From Comamonadaceae bacterium PBBC1 (GTDB taxonomy: Bacteria; Pseudomonadota; Gammaproteobacteria; Burkholderiales; Burkholderiaceae_C), in the NCBI GenBank assembly GCA_002256145.1, contig NKIP01000014.1, positions 39,981 to 103,980 on the forward strand: DNA of 64,000 bases. Reading direction: 5' to 3'. A program made the position numbers and the translations under genes. The notes beneath the pieces were generated by a model, which ran no database searches, was not told where the DNA came from, and saw nothing but the letters and a program-made list of their open reading frames with translations. Positions 1-8,076 of this stretch are shown here, piece by piece; position 1 is the first letter of the stretch; the number at the start of each line of letters is the position of its first letter.

Positions 1-527
1 CCCGCGTGTGGCACTTCGTGCACGTCTGCGGCGGCGCAAAAATCGGCCAAGGCGTGTCCCTGGGTCAAAACGTGTTCGTGGGCAACCAAGTCACCATTGG
101 CGACCGCTGCAAAGTGCAAAACAACGTCAGCGTGTACGACAACGTCACGCTGGAAGAGGGCGTCTTCTGCGGCCCCAGCATGGTGTTCACCAACGTGCAC
201 AACCCCCGCGCCCTGATTGAGCGCAAAAACGAATACCGCAACACCCTGGTCAAAAAGGGCGCCACCCTCGGTGCCAACTGCACCGTGGTCTGTGGTGTCA
301 CCATTGGCGAATATGCCTTTGTGGGCGCAGGCGCCGTGGTCAACAAAGACGTGAAACCCTACGCCCTCATGGTCGGCGTGCCCGCCCGGCAAATCGGCTG
401 GATGAGCGAATTTGGCGAACAAATTCCGCTGCCCCTGCAAGGCGAAGGCCAATACACCTGCCCCCACAGCGGCCAGGTTTATACCCTGCAAGCCAGCGGT
501 CTGCACCCACAAAGCAACCCCGTCTAA
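1..527 (+). CDS. wbpD: WbpD/WlbB-like sugar N-acetyltransferase (5' end cut off)
   Basis: The gene enters the window already open; the first complete codons read R-V-W-H-F-V-H-V, the usual beginning of the left-handed beta-helix in this family. Hexapeptide repeats ([31 protein letters not shown]) run to about residue 120, followed by the [20 protein letters not shown] signature. The family (WbpD, WlbB) acetylates the 3-amino group of UDP-2-acetamido-3-amino-2,3-dideoxyglucuronate using acetyl-CoA in the cytoplasm. The aminotransferase that would make its substrate follows after 13 bp, which supports the assignment. The 5' truncation is only the window edge. The exact sugar is inferred from the gene pair; a generic sugar O- or N-acetyltransferase remains possible. 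Confidence 0.8.
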   Translation, partial: RVWHFVHVCGGAKIGQGVSLGQNVFVGNQVTIGDRCKVQNNVSVYDNVTLEEGVFCGPSMVFTNVHNPRALIERKNEYRNTLVKKGATLGANCTVVCGVTIGEYAFVGAGAVVNKDVKPYALMVGVPARQIGWMSEFGEQIPLPLQGEGQYTCPHSGQVYTLQASGLHPQSNPV

Positions 528-540
528 CGGAGCCAAGCCC

Positions 541-1662
541 ATGGACTTCATCGACCTTAAAACCCAATACCAGCGCCTGAAGTCTGAGATTGACGCGGGC
601 ATCCAGCGGGTGCTTCAGCATGGCCAATACATCCTCGGCCCCGAAGTGGCAGAGCTGGAAGAAAAGCTGGCCGCCTACACCGGGGCCAAGCATTGCATCA
701 CCGTGGCCAACGGCACCGACGCGCTGCAAATTGCCCAAATGGCGCTGGGCATTGGCCCCGGCGACGAAGTCATCACACCCGGCTTTACCTACATCGCCAC
801 CGCCGAGACCGTGGCCCTGCTGCGGGCCAAACCGGTGTATGTGGACATCGACCCCTGCACCTACAACCTGGACCCGGCCCTGCTCGAGGCGGCCATCACT
901 CCCCGAACGAAAGCCATCATCCCGGTCAGCCTGTACGGCCAATGCGCCGACTTTGACGCCATCAACGCCATCGCCGCCAAACACGGCATCCCGGTGATTG
1001 AAGACGCGGCCCAAAGCTTTGGCGCCACGTACAAAGGTCGCAAAAGCTGCAACCTGACCACGATTGCATGCGCCAGCTTCTTCCCCAGCAAACCCCTGGG
1101 CTGCTACGGCGACGGCGGCGCGATTTTTACGAACGAAGACGAACTGGCTAAAGTGATGCGGCAAATTGCACGCCATGGCCAAGACCGTCGTTACCACCAC
1201 ATCCGCGTGGGCGTTAACAGCCGCCTGGACACCCTGCAAGCCGCCATCCTGCTGCCCAAACTGGCCGTGCTGGACGAAGAACTGGCCCAACGCCAGCGCG
1301 TGGCCGACACCTACCACACCCTCCTTTGTAGGAGCGCACCCCCGTGCGCGAATGACTCACAAACGAAGGCAGAGCCCATCCTTATCACCCCCTACGTCGA
1401 ACCTCACAACACCAGCGCCTGGGCCCAATACACCATCCAAGTGCCCAACCGCGAAGCCCTTCAAAACCAACTCCAACAAGCCGGCATCCCCACCGCCGTG
1501 CACTACCCCATCCCCCTGAACAAGCAACCCGCCGTAGCCGATGCCAAGGTGCAGTTGCCCGTGGGTGATGCGGTGGCACAGCGGGTGATGAGTTTGCCGA
1601 TGCATCCTTATCTGGACAAAAGCAGCATCCAGCAAATTAGCTTATCCGTGCAAAGTGCCTAA
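541..1662 (+). CDS. wbpE: WbpE/WlbC-like DegT/DnrJ/EryC1/StrS aminotransferase
   Basis: A PLP-dependent sugar aminotransferase of 373 aa, expected to aminate the 3-keto group of a UDP-GlcNAcA derivative before acetylation by the upstream gene. The PLP lysine is K184 in SFFPSKPLGCYGDGGA, and the EDAAQ motif lies near residue 154. The start is the ATG 13 bp after the upstream stop; an earlier in-frame start exists but would overlap that gene deeply. Around residues 262-279 the protein carries an unusual stretch (CRSAPPCANDSQTK) encoded by a REP-like GTAGGAGC hairpin, which sits in frame in a loop region and lengthens the protein slightly. Whether the enzyme is fully active with this insert is unknown. 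Confidence 0.85.
   Translation: MDFIDLKTQYQRLKSEIDAGIQRVLQHGQYILGPEVAELEEKLAAYTGAKHCITVANGTDALQIAQMALGIGPGDEVITPGFTYIATAETVALLRAKPVYVDIDPCTYNLDPALLEAAITPRTKAIIPVSLYGQCADFDAINAIAAKHGIPVIEDAAQSFGATYKGRKSCNLTTIACASFFPSKPLGCYGDGGAIFTNEDELAKVMRQIARHGQDRRYHHIRVGVNSRLDTLQAAILLPKLAVLDEELAQRQRVADTYHTLLCRSAPPCANDSQTKAEPILITPYVEPHNTSAWAQYTIQVPNREALQNQLQQAGIPTAVHYPIPLNKQPAVADAKVQLPVGDAVAQRVMSLPMHPYLDKSSIQQISLSVQSA
1327..1354 (+). repeat. REP-like hairpin inside a coding sequence
   Basis: The sequence TGTAGGAGCGCACCC followed by CCGTGCGCGAATG has the GTAG head and imperfect palindrome (GCGCAC/GTGCGC) seen in the other REP-like elements of this window (57,250; 60,263; 60,410). Here it lies within the aminotransferase gene without breaking the frame. 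Confidence 0.6.
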
Positions 1663-1716
1663 GGTCTGGTCTGTTCAGTTGGCACCTGGAATCTGTGTTC
1701 TATTAATCGGCAATCA

Positions 1717-3015
1717 GTGTCCCGCCTCCAAAGACTTCTGAGCAGGCTCAAACCGCAAAACGCCCTTTACCGCAGCATCCTCGTGCTTAGTGGAGGGACC
1801 GCACTGGCACAGCTGATCGGCATATGCAGCTTGCCCTTGGTTACGCGGCTGTACACACCCGCCGAAATTGGCACGGTCTCTTTATTCCTGTCCTTTTTTG
1901 GCTTCTGGGTCACTGGCATTGCACTGCGCTACGAACAAGCATTGATGATCGCTGCTGATGACGCAGAGTCGCATGTGGTGCACCGATTGGCCACGATTTT
2001 GGTTTTTCTGATGTCTGTGTTGGGCGTGCCGGTTTTGTGGCTTCTGCAGCAAAACCATGTTTTGGAGTTCCAGCTTTTGCCAGTTTGGGCCCCCCTGATT
2101 GCATGGCCCATTTTGTTAGGCTATGGCCTGTTCATGGTTTACCGATCATGGGCACTGAGGGGTGGTTTGGTTTCGCAAATCAGTCAGGCATCGATTGTTC
2201 GTGCGGGGGCAATCGCCGGCACCAAGTTGGGGTTGGGCGCATTTGGTGGTGGCGTGGTTGCACTATTTGCAGCCGAATTGGCTGGCGCTTTGACTTCCAT
2301 GCACAGGCTCATGCAAGCCACAAAGCTGCACTTTGCAGCGAGCAAACCCTTGACCATTGGCTACCTGCAGCTGCATCAAGCCGGACTGAGATATGCCAAA
2401 TTTCCGATGCTCGATACGCCCTCGGCATGGTTGGATGCACTTGCAGCAACGTTACCCTTGCCCATGGTGGCGAGCTTGTATGGAGCAGAAGCTGCGGGAT
2501 GGTTTGGGCTGGCACGTTTGGTATTGAGTCTGCCCAACGCACAAATAGGCGCAGCGGTGGCCGATGTTTTTCAGATGTCACTGGCCGAGGCTGTTCGCGA
2601 CAAAGACCCTCAGCGTGCCCGCAGTGTTTTTTACATGTTGCTCAAAAAACTGGGCCTCATCGGCTTAGTCCCGCTGGTGGTCAGTCTTGCGGTTTTACCT
2701 TGGGCATTTCCAATCGTGTTTGGTCAAAGCTGGGCCCCTGCGGGCACAGTTGCGGCCAGTCTTGCGCCCTGGTTGTATGCGGCATTTGTGATCAGCCCCC
2801 TGAGCCGAGCATTGCCGGTCTTGCAAGCGCAGGAGTGGAAGCTTTTCTACGATGTCACGGCATTGGTGCTGATGATCGGGTGCTATTTCTTGGCATCCCA
2901 TCTGGCACTGAGCTTGGTTGAATTTTGTCTGTTGGTCTCGGTGGCCAAAACTTTGGGTTACGTCGTTTACACCTTGGTTCTTTGCGTACTGGTCGAGAGC
3001 AGACTGAAAAACTAG
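1717..3015 (+). CDS. wzx: Wzx-like polysaccharide flippase (PST/MATE-type)
   Basis: A 432-aa polytopic membrane protein with about twelve hydrophobic segments, beginning SILVLSGGTALAQLIGICSL and typical of lipopolysaccharide biosynthesis flippases. Such proteins move undecaprenyl-diphosphate-linked oligosaccharide across the inner membrane. The start is a GTG at 1717; no stronger ATG lies near the conserved N-terminus. It follows the WbpD/WbpE pair by 54 bp. A second, unrelated-looking flippase lies at 11,230, so one of the two may serve another glycan or be residual. The specific substrate cannot be read from sequence. Confidence 0.85.
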   Translation: MSRLQRLLSRLKPQNALYRSILVLSGGTALAQLIGICSLPLVTRLYTPAEIGTVSLFLSFFGFWVTGIALRYEQALMIAADDAESHVVHRLATILVFLMSVLGVPVLWLLQQNHVLEFQLLPVWAPLIAWPILLGYGLFMVYRSWALRGGLVSQISQASIVRAGAIAGTKLGLGAFGGGVVALFAAELAGALTSMHRLMQATKLHFAASKPLTIGYLQLHQAGLRYAKFPMLDTPSAWLDALAATLPLPMVASLYGAEAAGWFGLARLVLSLPNAQIGAAVADVFQMSLAEAVRDKDPQRARSVFYMLLKKLGLIGLVPLVVSLAVLPWAFPIVFGQSWAPAGTVAASLAPWLYAAFVISPLSRALPVLQAQEWKLFYDVTALVLMIGCYFLASHLALSLVEFCLLVSVAKTLGYVVYTLVLCVLVESRLKN

Positions 3016-3266
3016 AAGTCAATTGTCTGGATTGACGGTTGTAGTGGTGCTTGCTTCGGAGAGCTTGCAAGGCGCTGATGTGATGGATGAAGATGATCTG
3101 ATTTGGACAGGTAAATCACTTCGACCCACAGACAAAAATTATTAAAAATACTATAAATTAATTCAATAATTTTTACTAATTAGTATATTTTTATAAATTT
3201 ATCTTATATAAAAATAATTAAATTATTTTAAATATGTATATAAAATTTCATTGAATGCTTAACAAG

Positions 3267-3272
3267 TATAAT
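3267..3272 (+). promoter_or_regulatory. Candidate -10 box (TATAAT) for the polysaccharide operon
   Basis: A perfect TATAAT lies about 190 bp before the SLBB gene and 150 bp before the ops-like element. No good -35 hexamer is found at 16-18 bp, and a TTGACA at 3,349 has no matching -10. The call rests on position and one hexamer only. Confidence 0.3.
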
Positions 3273-3416
3273 TTAGTTTTAAAATGTAGAACTATCAAAG
3301 TTAACAATTTTTTCGCCTAAAACTACTAAGTCGAGTCAAAACTTTATTTTGACAAAATAAACGACCAAAATTGCACTTAAAATTACAACAGTGTTTGGGA
3401 TCACGCCTAAAAACAC

Positions 3417-3429
3417 CGCGGTAGCCTGC
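3417..3429 (+). promoter_or_regulatory. ops-like element (RfaH recruitment site)
   Basis: The sequence CGCGGTAGCCTGC differs from the ops/JUMPstart core GGCGGTAGCGTGC at two positions and keeps the GCGGTAGC hairpin core. It sits 28 bp before the first gene of a long polysaccharide operon, where ops elements normally act on the paused RNA polymerase. In known systems RfaH, a NusG paralogue, loads there and suppresses termination in long surface-glycan operons. Whether this organism has RfaH cannot be seen from the window. Confidence 0.5.
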
Positions 3430-3457
3430 GTGTTTAACAATAGTTTTAATATTTAAG

Positions 3458-5857
3458 ATGTCAAATTACAGCGTAAAAAATTTTTCAGTAATCAATAATT
3501 TTTCTCATCTTCGGGTTTTGATTGCGTTGTTTTTTGTCCTGTCTTTGAGTGCTGCGCCTCGCCTCTATGCACAGAATGCTGGTGCTTTGAGTACTTCGGG
3601 TACTTCGGGTTTCACCGGTACTTCCGTGGGCAATGCCGGCTCGAACCCAACCACTGGCGGTTTTGGTCAAATTCCAGCGCCAATGACCTCAATGCCGCCT
3701 AACTCAAGCGTTGGTGCCAATCCAAGATTGACAGCGGCTACAAATCCTTTAGGCGCCTATGCCGACATGGGGCAGGGCACCGGCCCGTTGGCCAACCCAG
3801 TTGCGCAGGCAGACCGCCCTGCATTGGGGACCAACCAATTTCAGCGTTTTGTGCAAAGTGCCACTGGCCGCGACTTGCCGCTGTATGGCTACAACCTTTT
3901 TAATGGCCAAAAGTACAGCGCACTGGCCAACTTGCCTGTGCCTGCTGGCTACGTCTTGGGCCCCGGTGACGACATCGACCTCAAGCTCTGGGGCTCGGTG
4001 GACATGGCCCAGCGCCTGACGGTCGACCGCAACGGGCAAATCAACATCCCCAAAGTTGGCACCGTCACCGTGGCGGGCACCCGCGCCGATCAGCTCGAAA
4101 AAACGCTCAAATCGCACATTGGCCGCGTCTTCAACAACTTCGAACTCAACGCCACGCTCGGCCGACTGCGCAGCATCCAGGTTTATGTGGTGGGTCAGGC
4201 CCGCCAGCCCGGTGCTTACACCGTGCCCGGCATGTCCAGTTTGCTGAGCACTTTGTTTGAAAGCGGTGGACCGTCTGCCACCGGCAGCATGCGCCACATT
4301 CAGCTGGTCAGGGCGGGCAAAACCGTCACCACGCTCGACCTGTACGCCTTCATTCACAGCGGTCGCACCGAAGGCGACGCCCAGCTCTTGCCCGGTGACG
4401 TGATCGTCATCCCCCCGGCTGGCCCGCGTGTGGCGGTGTTGGGGGCTCTGGACGCACCGGCCATTTATGAACTTCGCCAAGCGCAAGAAACGCTGGCCCA
4501 ACTGCTTCAATACAGCGGCGGCATCAAGGTCATCACCACGCCGCACAAAGCCCTGGTTGAACGCATAGACACCGCCAATAAACAAGCCCCACGCAGCGTG
4601 CAAGAGCGCAGCCTGGACGTACAAGGCCTGCAAAGCACGGTGCGCGACGGTGACGTGCTCACCTTGTTCCCTGTGGGCCCCCAGTTTTCCAACGCAGTCA
4701 CCCTGCGCGGCAACGTGGCCGCCCCCCTTCGCTACAGCTTTCAAGCTGGCATGCGCATTGCCGACCTGATTCCCGAGCCCCAAGCCCTGATTCAAGGCGA
4801 TTACTACACCCGCAAAAACATCATCGTGCAATACGAGACGGGCAAAAACGTCTCGAGTGACCGCGTCATCAACGACGTCAAAAATCTGCTCGAGGAAATC
4901 AACTGGGACTACGCCGCCATCGAGCGCTTGGATGCCCAGCAGGTCAAAACCCGGCTCATCCCCTTCAACCTGAAAAAAGCCATTCAAGACAAAGACCCCG
5001 CGCACAACCTGCCGCTGCAAGTGGGCGACGTGGTCACCGTGTTTGGGGTCAAAGACCTGCCCGTGCCCATCGAGCAACGCACCCAGTTTGTGCGCATCGG
5101 TGGCGAAGTCAAAGTCCCCGGCATCTACGAAGTCAAACCCGGCGAAACCCTGATGCAACTGCTCGACCGTGTGGGTGGCTTCAGCCGCAACGCTTACGCC
5201 TACGGCACCGTCTTCACCCGCGAAAGCACCCGCCGCGAGCAACAAGCCAACCTGGACAAAGCCATTCGCAAGATGGAGCAAGACATCAACAACCAGGCCG
5301 CCACCCAGCTGCAAAACGCCATCGACTCAGAAAAAACCAACGCCGCCCAATCGCAAATCGCTGGCCAGCGTCTGTTGCTCAAGCGGCTTGAGGGCCTGCA
5401 AGCCAGCGGCCGCATTGCACTCGAAATGTCAGCGGCCGACACCCAGCTGCCCCACATCGTGCTCGAAGACGGTGACAGCATCACCGTGCCGCACAAGCCC
5501 AGCTTTGTGGGCGTGGTGGGGGCGGTGCAAGCCGAAACCAGCTTCATTCACAAAGTGGGTTACACGGTGGGCGAATACATCGAAAAAGCAGGCCCCAGCG
5601 CCACCGCCAATCTCGATGCGGCCTTGCTCATCCGTGCCGACGGCACCGTGCAAGCCAACAAAGCCCAACGCAGCTGGACGGGCCGGGGCAATAGCCAATT
5701 CATGAGCACCCTCATGCAGCCCGGCGACACGATTTTTGTGCCCGAAGAACTCGACCGCCGCAGCTCTTACACCCAGTTCATTCAGGGTGCCAAAGACTGG
5801 ACAGCCATCCTCTACCAATTTGGCATTGGCGTCGCAGCTCTTAAGACCCTCAAGTAA
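3458..5857 (+). CDS. SLBB-domain polysaccharide export outer-membrane protein
   Basis: A 799-aa periplasmic/outer-membrane export protein. It has an N-terminal signal sequence (hydrophobic core about residues 19-35, ending near RLYAQ), a Ser/Thr/Gly-rich linker, and a Poly_export (Wza-type) domain beginning near YVLGPGDDIDLKLWG at residue 165. Several SLBB-type beta-grasp segments follow, for example VYVVGQARQPGAY and VRIGGEVKVPGIYEVKPGE. It is much longer than Wza (about 380 aa) and resembles the long KpsD/SLBB class. Its role is to form the exit channel for the assembled polysaccharide. It heads the operon behind the ops-like leader and is followed by Wzz, its usual partner. The N-terminal 30 codons share the AT-rich character of the upstream gap. 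Confidence 0.88.
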   Translation: MSNYSVKNFSVINNFSHLRVLIALFFVLSLSAAPRLYAQNAGALSTSGTSGFTGTSVGNAGSNPTTGGFGQIPAPMTSMPPNSSVGANPRLTAATNPLGAYADMGQGTGPLANPVAQADRPALGTNQFQRFVQSATGRDLPLYGYNLFNGQKYSALANLPVPAGYVLGPGDDIDLKLWGSVDMAQRLTVDRNGQINIPKVGTVTVAGTRADQLEKTLKSHIGRVFNNFELNATLGRLRSIQVYVVGQARQPGAYTVPGMSSLLSTLFESGGPSATGSMRHIQLVRAGKTVTTLDLYAFIHSGRTEGDAQLLPGDVIVIPPAGPRVAVLGALDAPAIYELRQAQETLAQLLQYSGGIKVITTPHKALVERIDTANKQAPRSVQERSLDVQGLQSTVRDGDVLTLFPVGPQFSNAVTLRGNVAAPLRYSFQAGMRIADLIPEPQALIQGDYYTRKNIIVQYETGKNVSSDRVINDVKNLLEEINWDYAAIERLDAQQVKTRLIPFNLKKAIQDKDPAHNLPLQVGDVVTVFGVKDLPVPIEQRTQFVRIGGEVKVPGIYEVKPGETLMQLLDRVGGFSRNAYAYGTVFTRESTRREQQANLDKAIRKMEQDINNQAATQLQNAIDSEKTNAAQSQIAGQRLLLKRLEGLQASGRIALEMSAADTQLPHIVLEDGDSITVPHKPSFVGVVGAVQAETSFIHKVGYTVGEYIEKAGPSATANLDAALLIRADGTVQANKAQRSWTGRGNSQFMSTLMQPGDTIFVPEELDRRSSYTQFIQGAKDWTAILYQFGIGVAALKTLK

Positions 5858-5949
5858 GGCCAAAGGTCGGACTCAAAATCACCGACTTGCAAACCCTGCA
5901 GCCTTGTACGTCGGCGGCTAGAGCCCCGACAAGTACCATCCATATTCAC

Positions 5950-7116
5950 ATGACCGACACCACCCACGCCCCAGAATCCGAAGACGAAATCAGCCTGCTT
6001 GACCTGCTGCACACTGTTGTAAATAACCTGCGTTTGCTGATCATCGGCCCGCTGGTGGTGGGCTTGGCCGCATTGGGCATCAGCTTTGCCGTTCCCCCCA
6101 GCTTCACGGCCACAGTGAAATTCCTACCCCCTCAACAGCAGCAAAGCGCTGCCGCCAGCATGCTGGCCAGCCTGGGCGGGCTGGGTGGTTTGGCCGGGGC
6201 GGCTGCAGGCCTCAAAAACCCGGCCGACCAATACCTCGCCTTCATGAAAAGCAACAGCGTGCAAGACGAGCTGATCGAACGCTTCAAGCTGCAAGAGCGC
6301 TACGAAACCAAGTTTAAAGAAGACACCCGCCTGGCTCTGACCGTGAACACCCGCGCCAGCAGCGGAAAAGATGGCATCATCACGGTGCAGATTGACGACA
6401 AAGATCCGAAGATTGCCGCCGACCTGGCCAATGCCCATGTGGACGAACTGCAAAAATTGCTGGCTCGCCTGGCCGTGACCGAAGCGCAGCAACGTCGAGC
6501 CTTTTTTGAAAAGCAGCTGACCCAAGTCAAAGAAAAATTCACCGAGGCCGAGCAAGCCTTGCGAGCCACGGGTGTAAGCAGCAGCGTGCTCAAATCCAAC
6601 CCCACATCTGCATTGGCCGCTGTGGCGGGCCTCAAGGCGCAAGTCACGGTGCAAGAAGTCAAAGTGGGCGCCATGCGCGGCTACTTGGCCGAAACCGCTC
6701 CCGACTTCAAACAAGCCATGACCGAGCTGGCCAACCTTCGCGCCCAATTAGTCAAACAAGAAAAAGACGAACCCGCTGCCGCTGCCGGACAGGGAGACTA
6801 TGTGGCCAAGTTCCGCGAATTCAAATACCAAGAAACCTTGTTTGAACTCTTTGCCCGCCAGTTCGAGATGGCCAAGGTGGACGAATCGCGCGAAGGCGCC
6901 GTGATCCAGGTGCTCGACGCCGCCCAGCCGCCCGAGCGCAAGAGCAAACCCAAAAAAGCTCTCATCGCTATTATTGCTACCTTGACTGCTGGTATTGCAT
7001 TACTCCTCTTCGTCTTCATCCGTCAGGCTTTAAGAAATGGTACAAAAGATGAACAAACTGCAGGCAAGCTCGCTCAAATCAAAAGATCTTGGAATGAAGC
7101 CCTTGGTAAGGCCTAA
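5950..7116 (+). CDS. wzz: Wzz-type chain-length determinant protein
   Basis: A 388-aa inner-membrane co-polymerase controlling polysaccharide chain length. Transmembrane segments lie near residues 29-48 (LLIIGPLVVGLAALGISFAV) and close to the C-terminus (ALIAIIATLTAGIALLLFVF). A long, partly coiled-coil periplasmic domain lies between them. The PxxP-like motif appears just before the second helix (AAQPPERKSKPKKA). No tyrosine-kinase (BY-kinase) domain is attached. The ATG at 5,950 is chosen because the first helix follows it at the normal distance; an upstream in-frame start would add about 20 residues of atypical sequence. It acts with the SLBB exporter upstream and the Wzy-like polymerase downstream. 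Confidence 0.85.
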   Translation: MTDTTHAPESEDEISLLDLLHTVVNNLRLLIIGPLVVGLAALGISFAVPPSFTATVKFLPPQQQQSAAASMLASLGGLGGLAGAAAGLKNPADQYLAFMKSNSVQDELIERFKLQERYETKFKEDTRLALTVNTRASSGKDGIITVQIDDKDPKIAADLANAHVDELQKLLARLAVTEAQQRRAFFEKQLTQVKEKFTEAEQALRATGVSSSVLKSNPTSALAAVAGLKAQVTVQEVKVGAMRGYLAETAPDFKQAMTELANLRAQLVKQEKDEPAAAAGQGDYVAKFREFKYQETLFELFARQFEMAKVDESREGAVIQVLDAAQPPERKSKPKKALIAIIATLTAGIALLLFVFIRQALRNGTKDEQTAGKLAQIKRSWNEALGKA

Positions 7117-7205
7117 GATTAATTAGAATGCTGTTGAAATCTAATATCAATTGCAAATAAATTTAATTAATAGAGCAAACTAAAAATTATATTAATTAGG
7201 AGTAA

Positions 7206-7610
7206 ATGTTGAGTTTAATACAAATAGTGCATTTCCCCCCCCTTGGCGATGAACGTGGCTCTCTCGTGGCACTGGAAGCACACAAAACTGTGCCCTTTGA
7301 TGTCAAGCGAGTGTATTATATCTTTGGTACCCAAGAGGGCGTTTCACGGGGTTTTCATGCGCACAGAGCCTTACAGCAAGTGGCAGTGTGCGTCACGGGC
7401 AAGTGCCGTATTTTGCTCGATGATGGACAGCGAAGCGAGGAGGTTTGGCTGGACTCACCTACAAAGGGCTTGTTAATCGGCGACCTAGTTTGGCGAGAAA
7501 TGCACGACTTCAGCGTCGATTGCGTTTTACTAGTTTTGGCCAGTGAGCACTACGACGAGACTGACTACATCCGCAGTTACGACGCCTTTAAGCAAGTTTT
7601 GAAATCATGA
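7206..7610 (+). CDS. fdtA: FdtA-like dTDP-4-keto-6-deoxyglucose 3,4-ketoisomerase
   Basis: A 134-aa cupin of the WxcM/FdtA family. The hallmarks are [10 protein letters not shown] near the N-terminus, [20 protein letters not shown] with the active-site histidines, and the C-terminal [16 protein letters not shown]. The enzyme converts dTDP-4-keto-6-deoxyglucose to the 3-keto sugar, the first dedicated step to dTDP-Fuc3NAc. AGGAG lies 8 bp before the ATG. The stop overlaps the start of the acetyltransferase gene. RmlA and RmlB, which supply its substrate, are not in the window. A QdtA-type isomerase (gluco product) is the main alternative, since the two differ by subtle active-site changes. Confidence 0.85.
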   Translation: MLSLIQIVHFPPLGDERGSLVALEAHKTVPFDVKRVYYIFGTQEGVSRGFHAHRALQQVAVCVTGKCRILLDDGQRSEEVWLDSPTKGLLIGDLVWREMHDFSVDCVLLVLASEHYDETDYIRSYDAFKQVLKS

Positions 7611-8071
7611 GTTTTATTCACCCCTTAGCCGATGTGGCTGATTGTCAAATTGGGGCAGGTACTCGAGTCTGGCAATTTGTGGTGGTGCTAAAAGGTGCCA
7701 AAATTGGAGCGGATTGCAACATATGCGCTCATACCTTGATTGAAAGCGATGTTGTTATTGGTGACCGGGTGACGGTCAAGTCGGGTGTTCAGATTTGGGA
7801 TGGCTCAGTCATCGGCGACGATGTTTTCATTGGCCCCAATGTCACTTTTTCTAACGACCTGTACCCTAGGTCAAAACAATACCCAACGCAATTCAACGGC
7901 GTCACAATACATAAGGGTGCAAGCATCGGTGCCAATTCGACTTTACTGCCGGGCATTACCATCGGCGAAAAAGCCATGGTCGGTGCAGGTGCCGTGGTCA
8001 CCAAAGACGTGCCAGAGCGAGCGGTAGTCGTTGGCAATCCCGCAATAGTGCTTAAGTATCTTGAAATATAA
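7607..8071 (+). CDS. fdtC: FdtC-like dTDP-3-amino-3,6-dideoxyhexose N-acetyltransferase
   Basis: A 154-aa left-handed beta-helix acetyltransferase of hexapeptide repeats ([40 protein letters not shown]), ending in the family signature [20 protein letters not shown]. It is expected to acetylate the 3-amino group made by the FdtB-like aminotransferase downstream. The ATG overlaps the fdtA stop (ATGA), implying translational coupling. It is homologous in fold to the WbpD-like protein at the window start, but is complete and shorter. Assignment to the Fuc3NAc rather than Qui3NAc branch depends on the pathway partners. Confidence 0.8.
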   Translation: MSFIHPLADVADCQIGAGTRVWQFVVVLKGAKIGADCNICAHTLIESDVVIGDRVTVKSGVQIWDGSVIGDDVFIGPNVTFSNDLYPRSKQYPTQFNGVTIHKGASIGANSTLLPGITIGEKAMVGAGAVVTKDVPERAVVVGNPAIVLKYLEI

Positions 8072-8076
8072 ATATA

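Larger units (their letters stand above)
3016..3457. other. AT-rich intergenic region before the main polysaccharide operon
   Basis: This 442-bp gap has no credible gene. From about 3,120 to 3,400 it is strongly AT-rich and contains a perfect TATAAT at 3,267. An ops-like element lies just before the next start codon. It looks like the long untranslated leader and promoter zone of the operon that begins with the SLBB export gene. Confidence 0.6.

Noticed and set aside
3349..3377. TTGACA at 3,349 as a promoter -35 box
   Set aside because: No -10-like hexamer lies at 16-18 bp, so the match is likely chance in AT-rich DNA.
3749..5314. A 521-residue open frame on the - strand
   Set aside because: It is antisense to the SLBB export gene and shows no domain or start signal.
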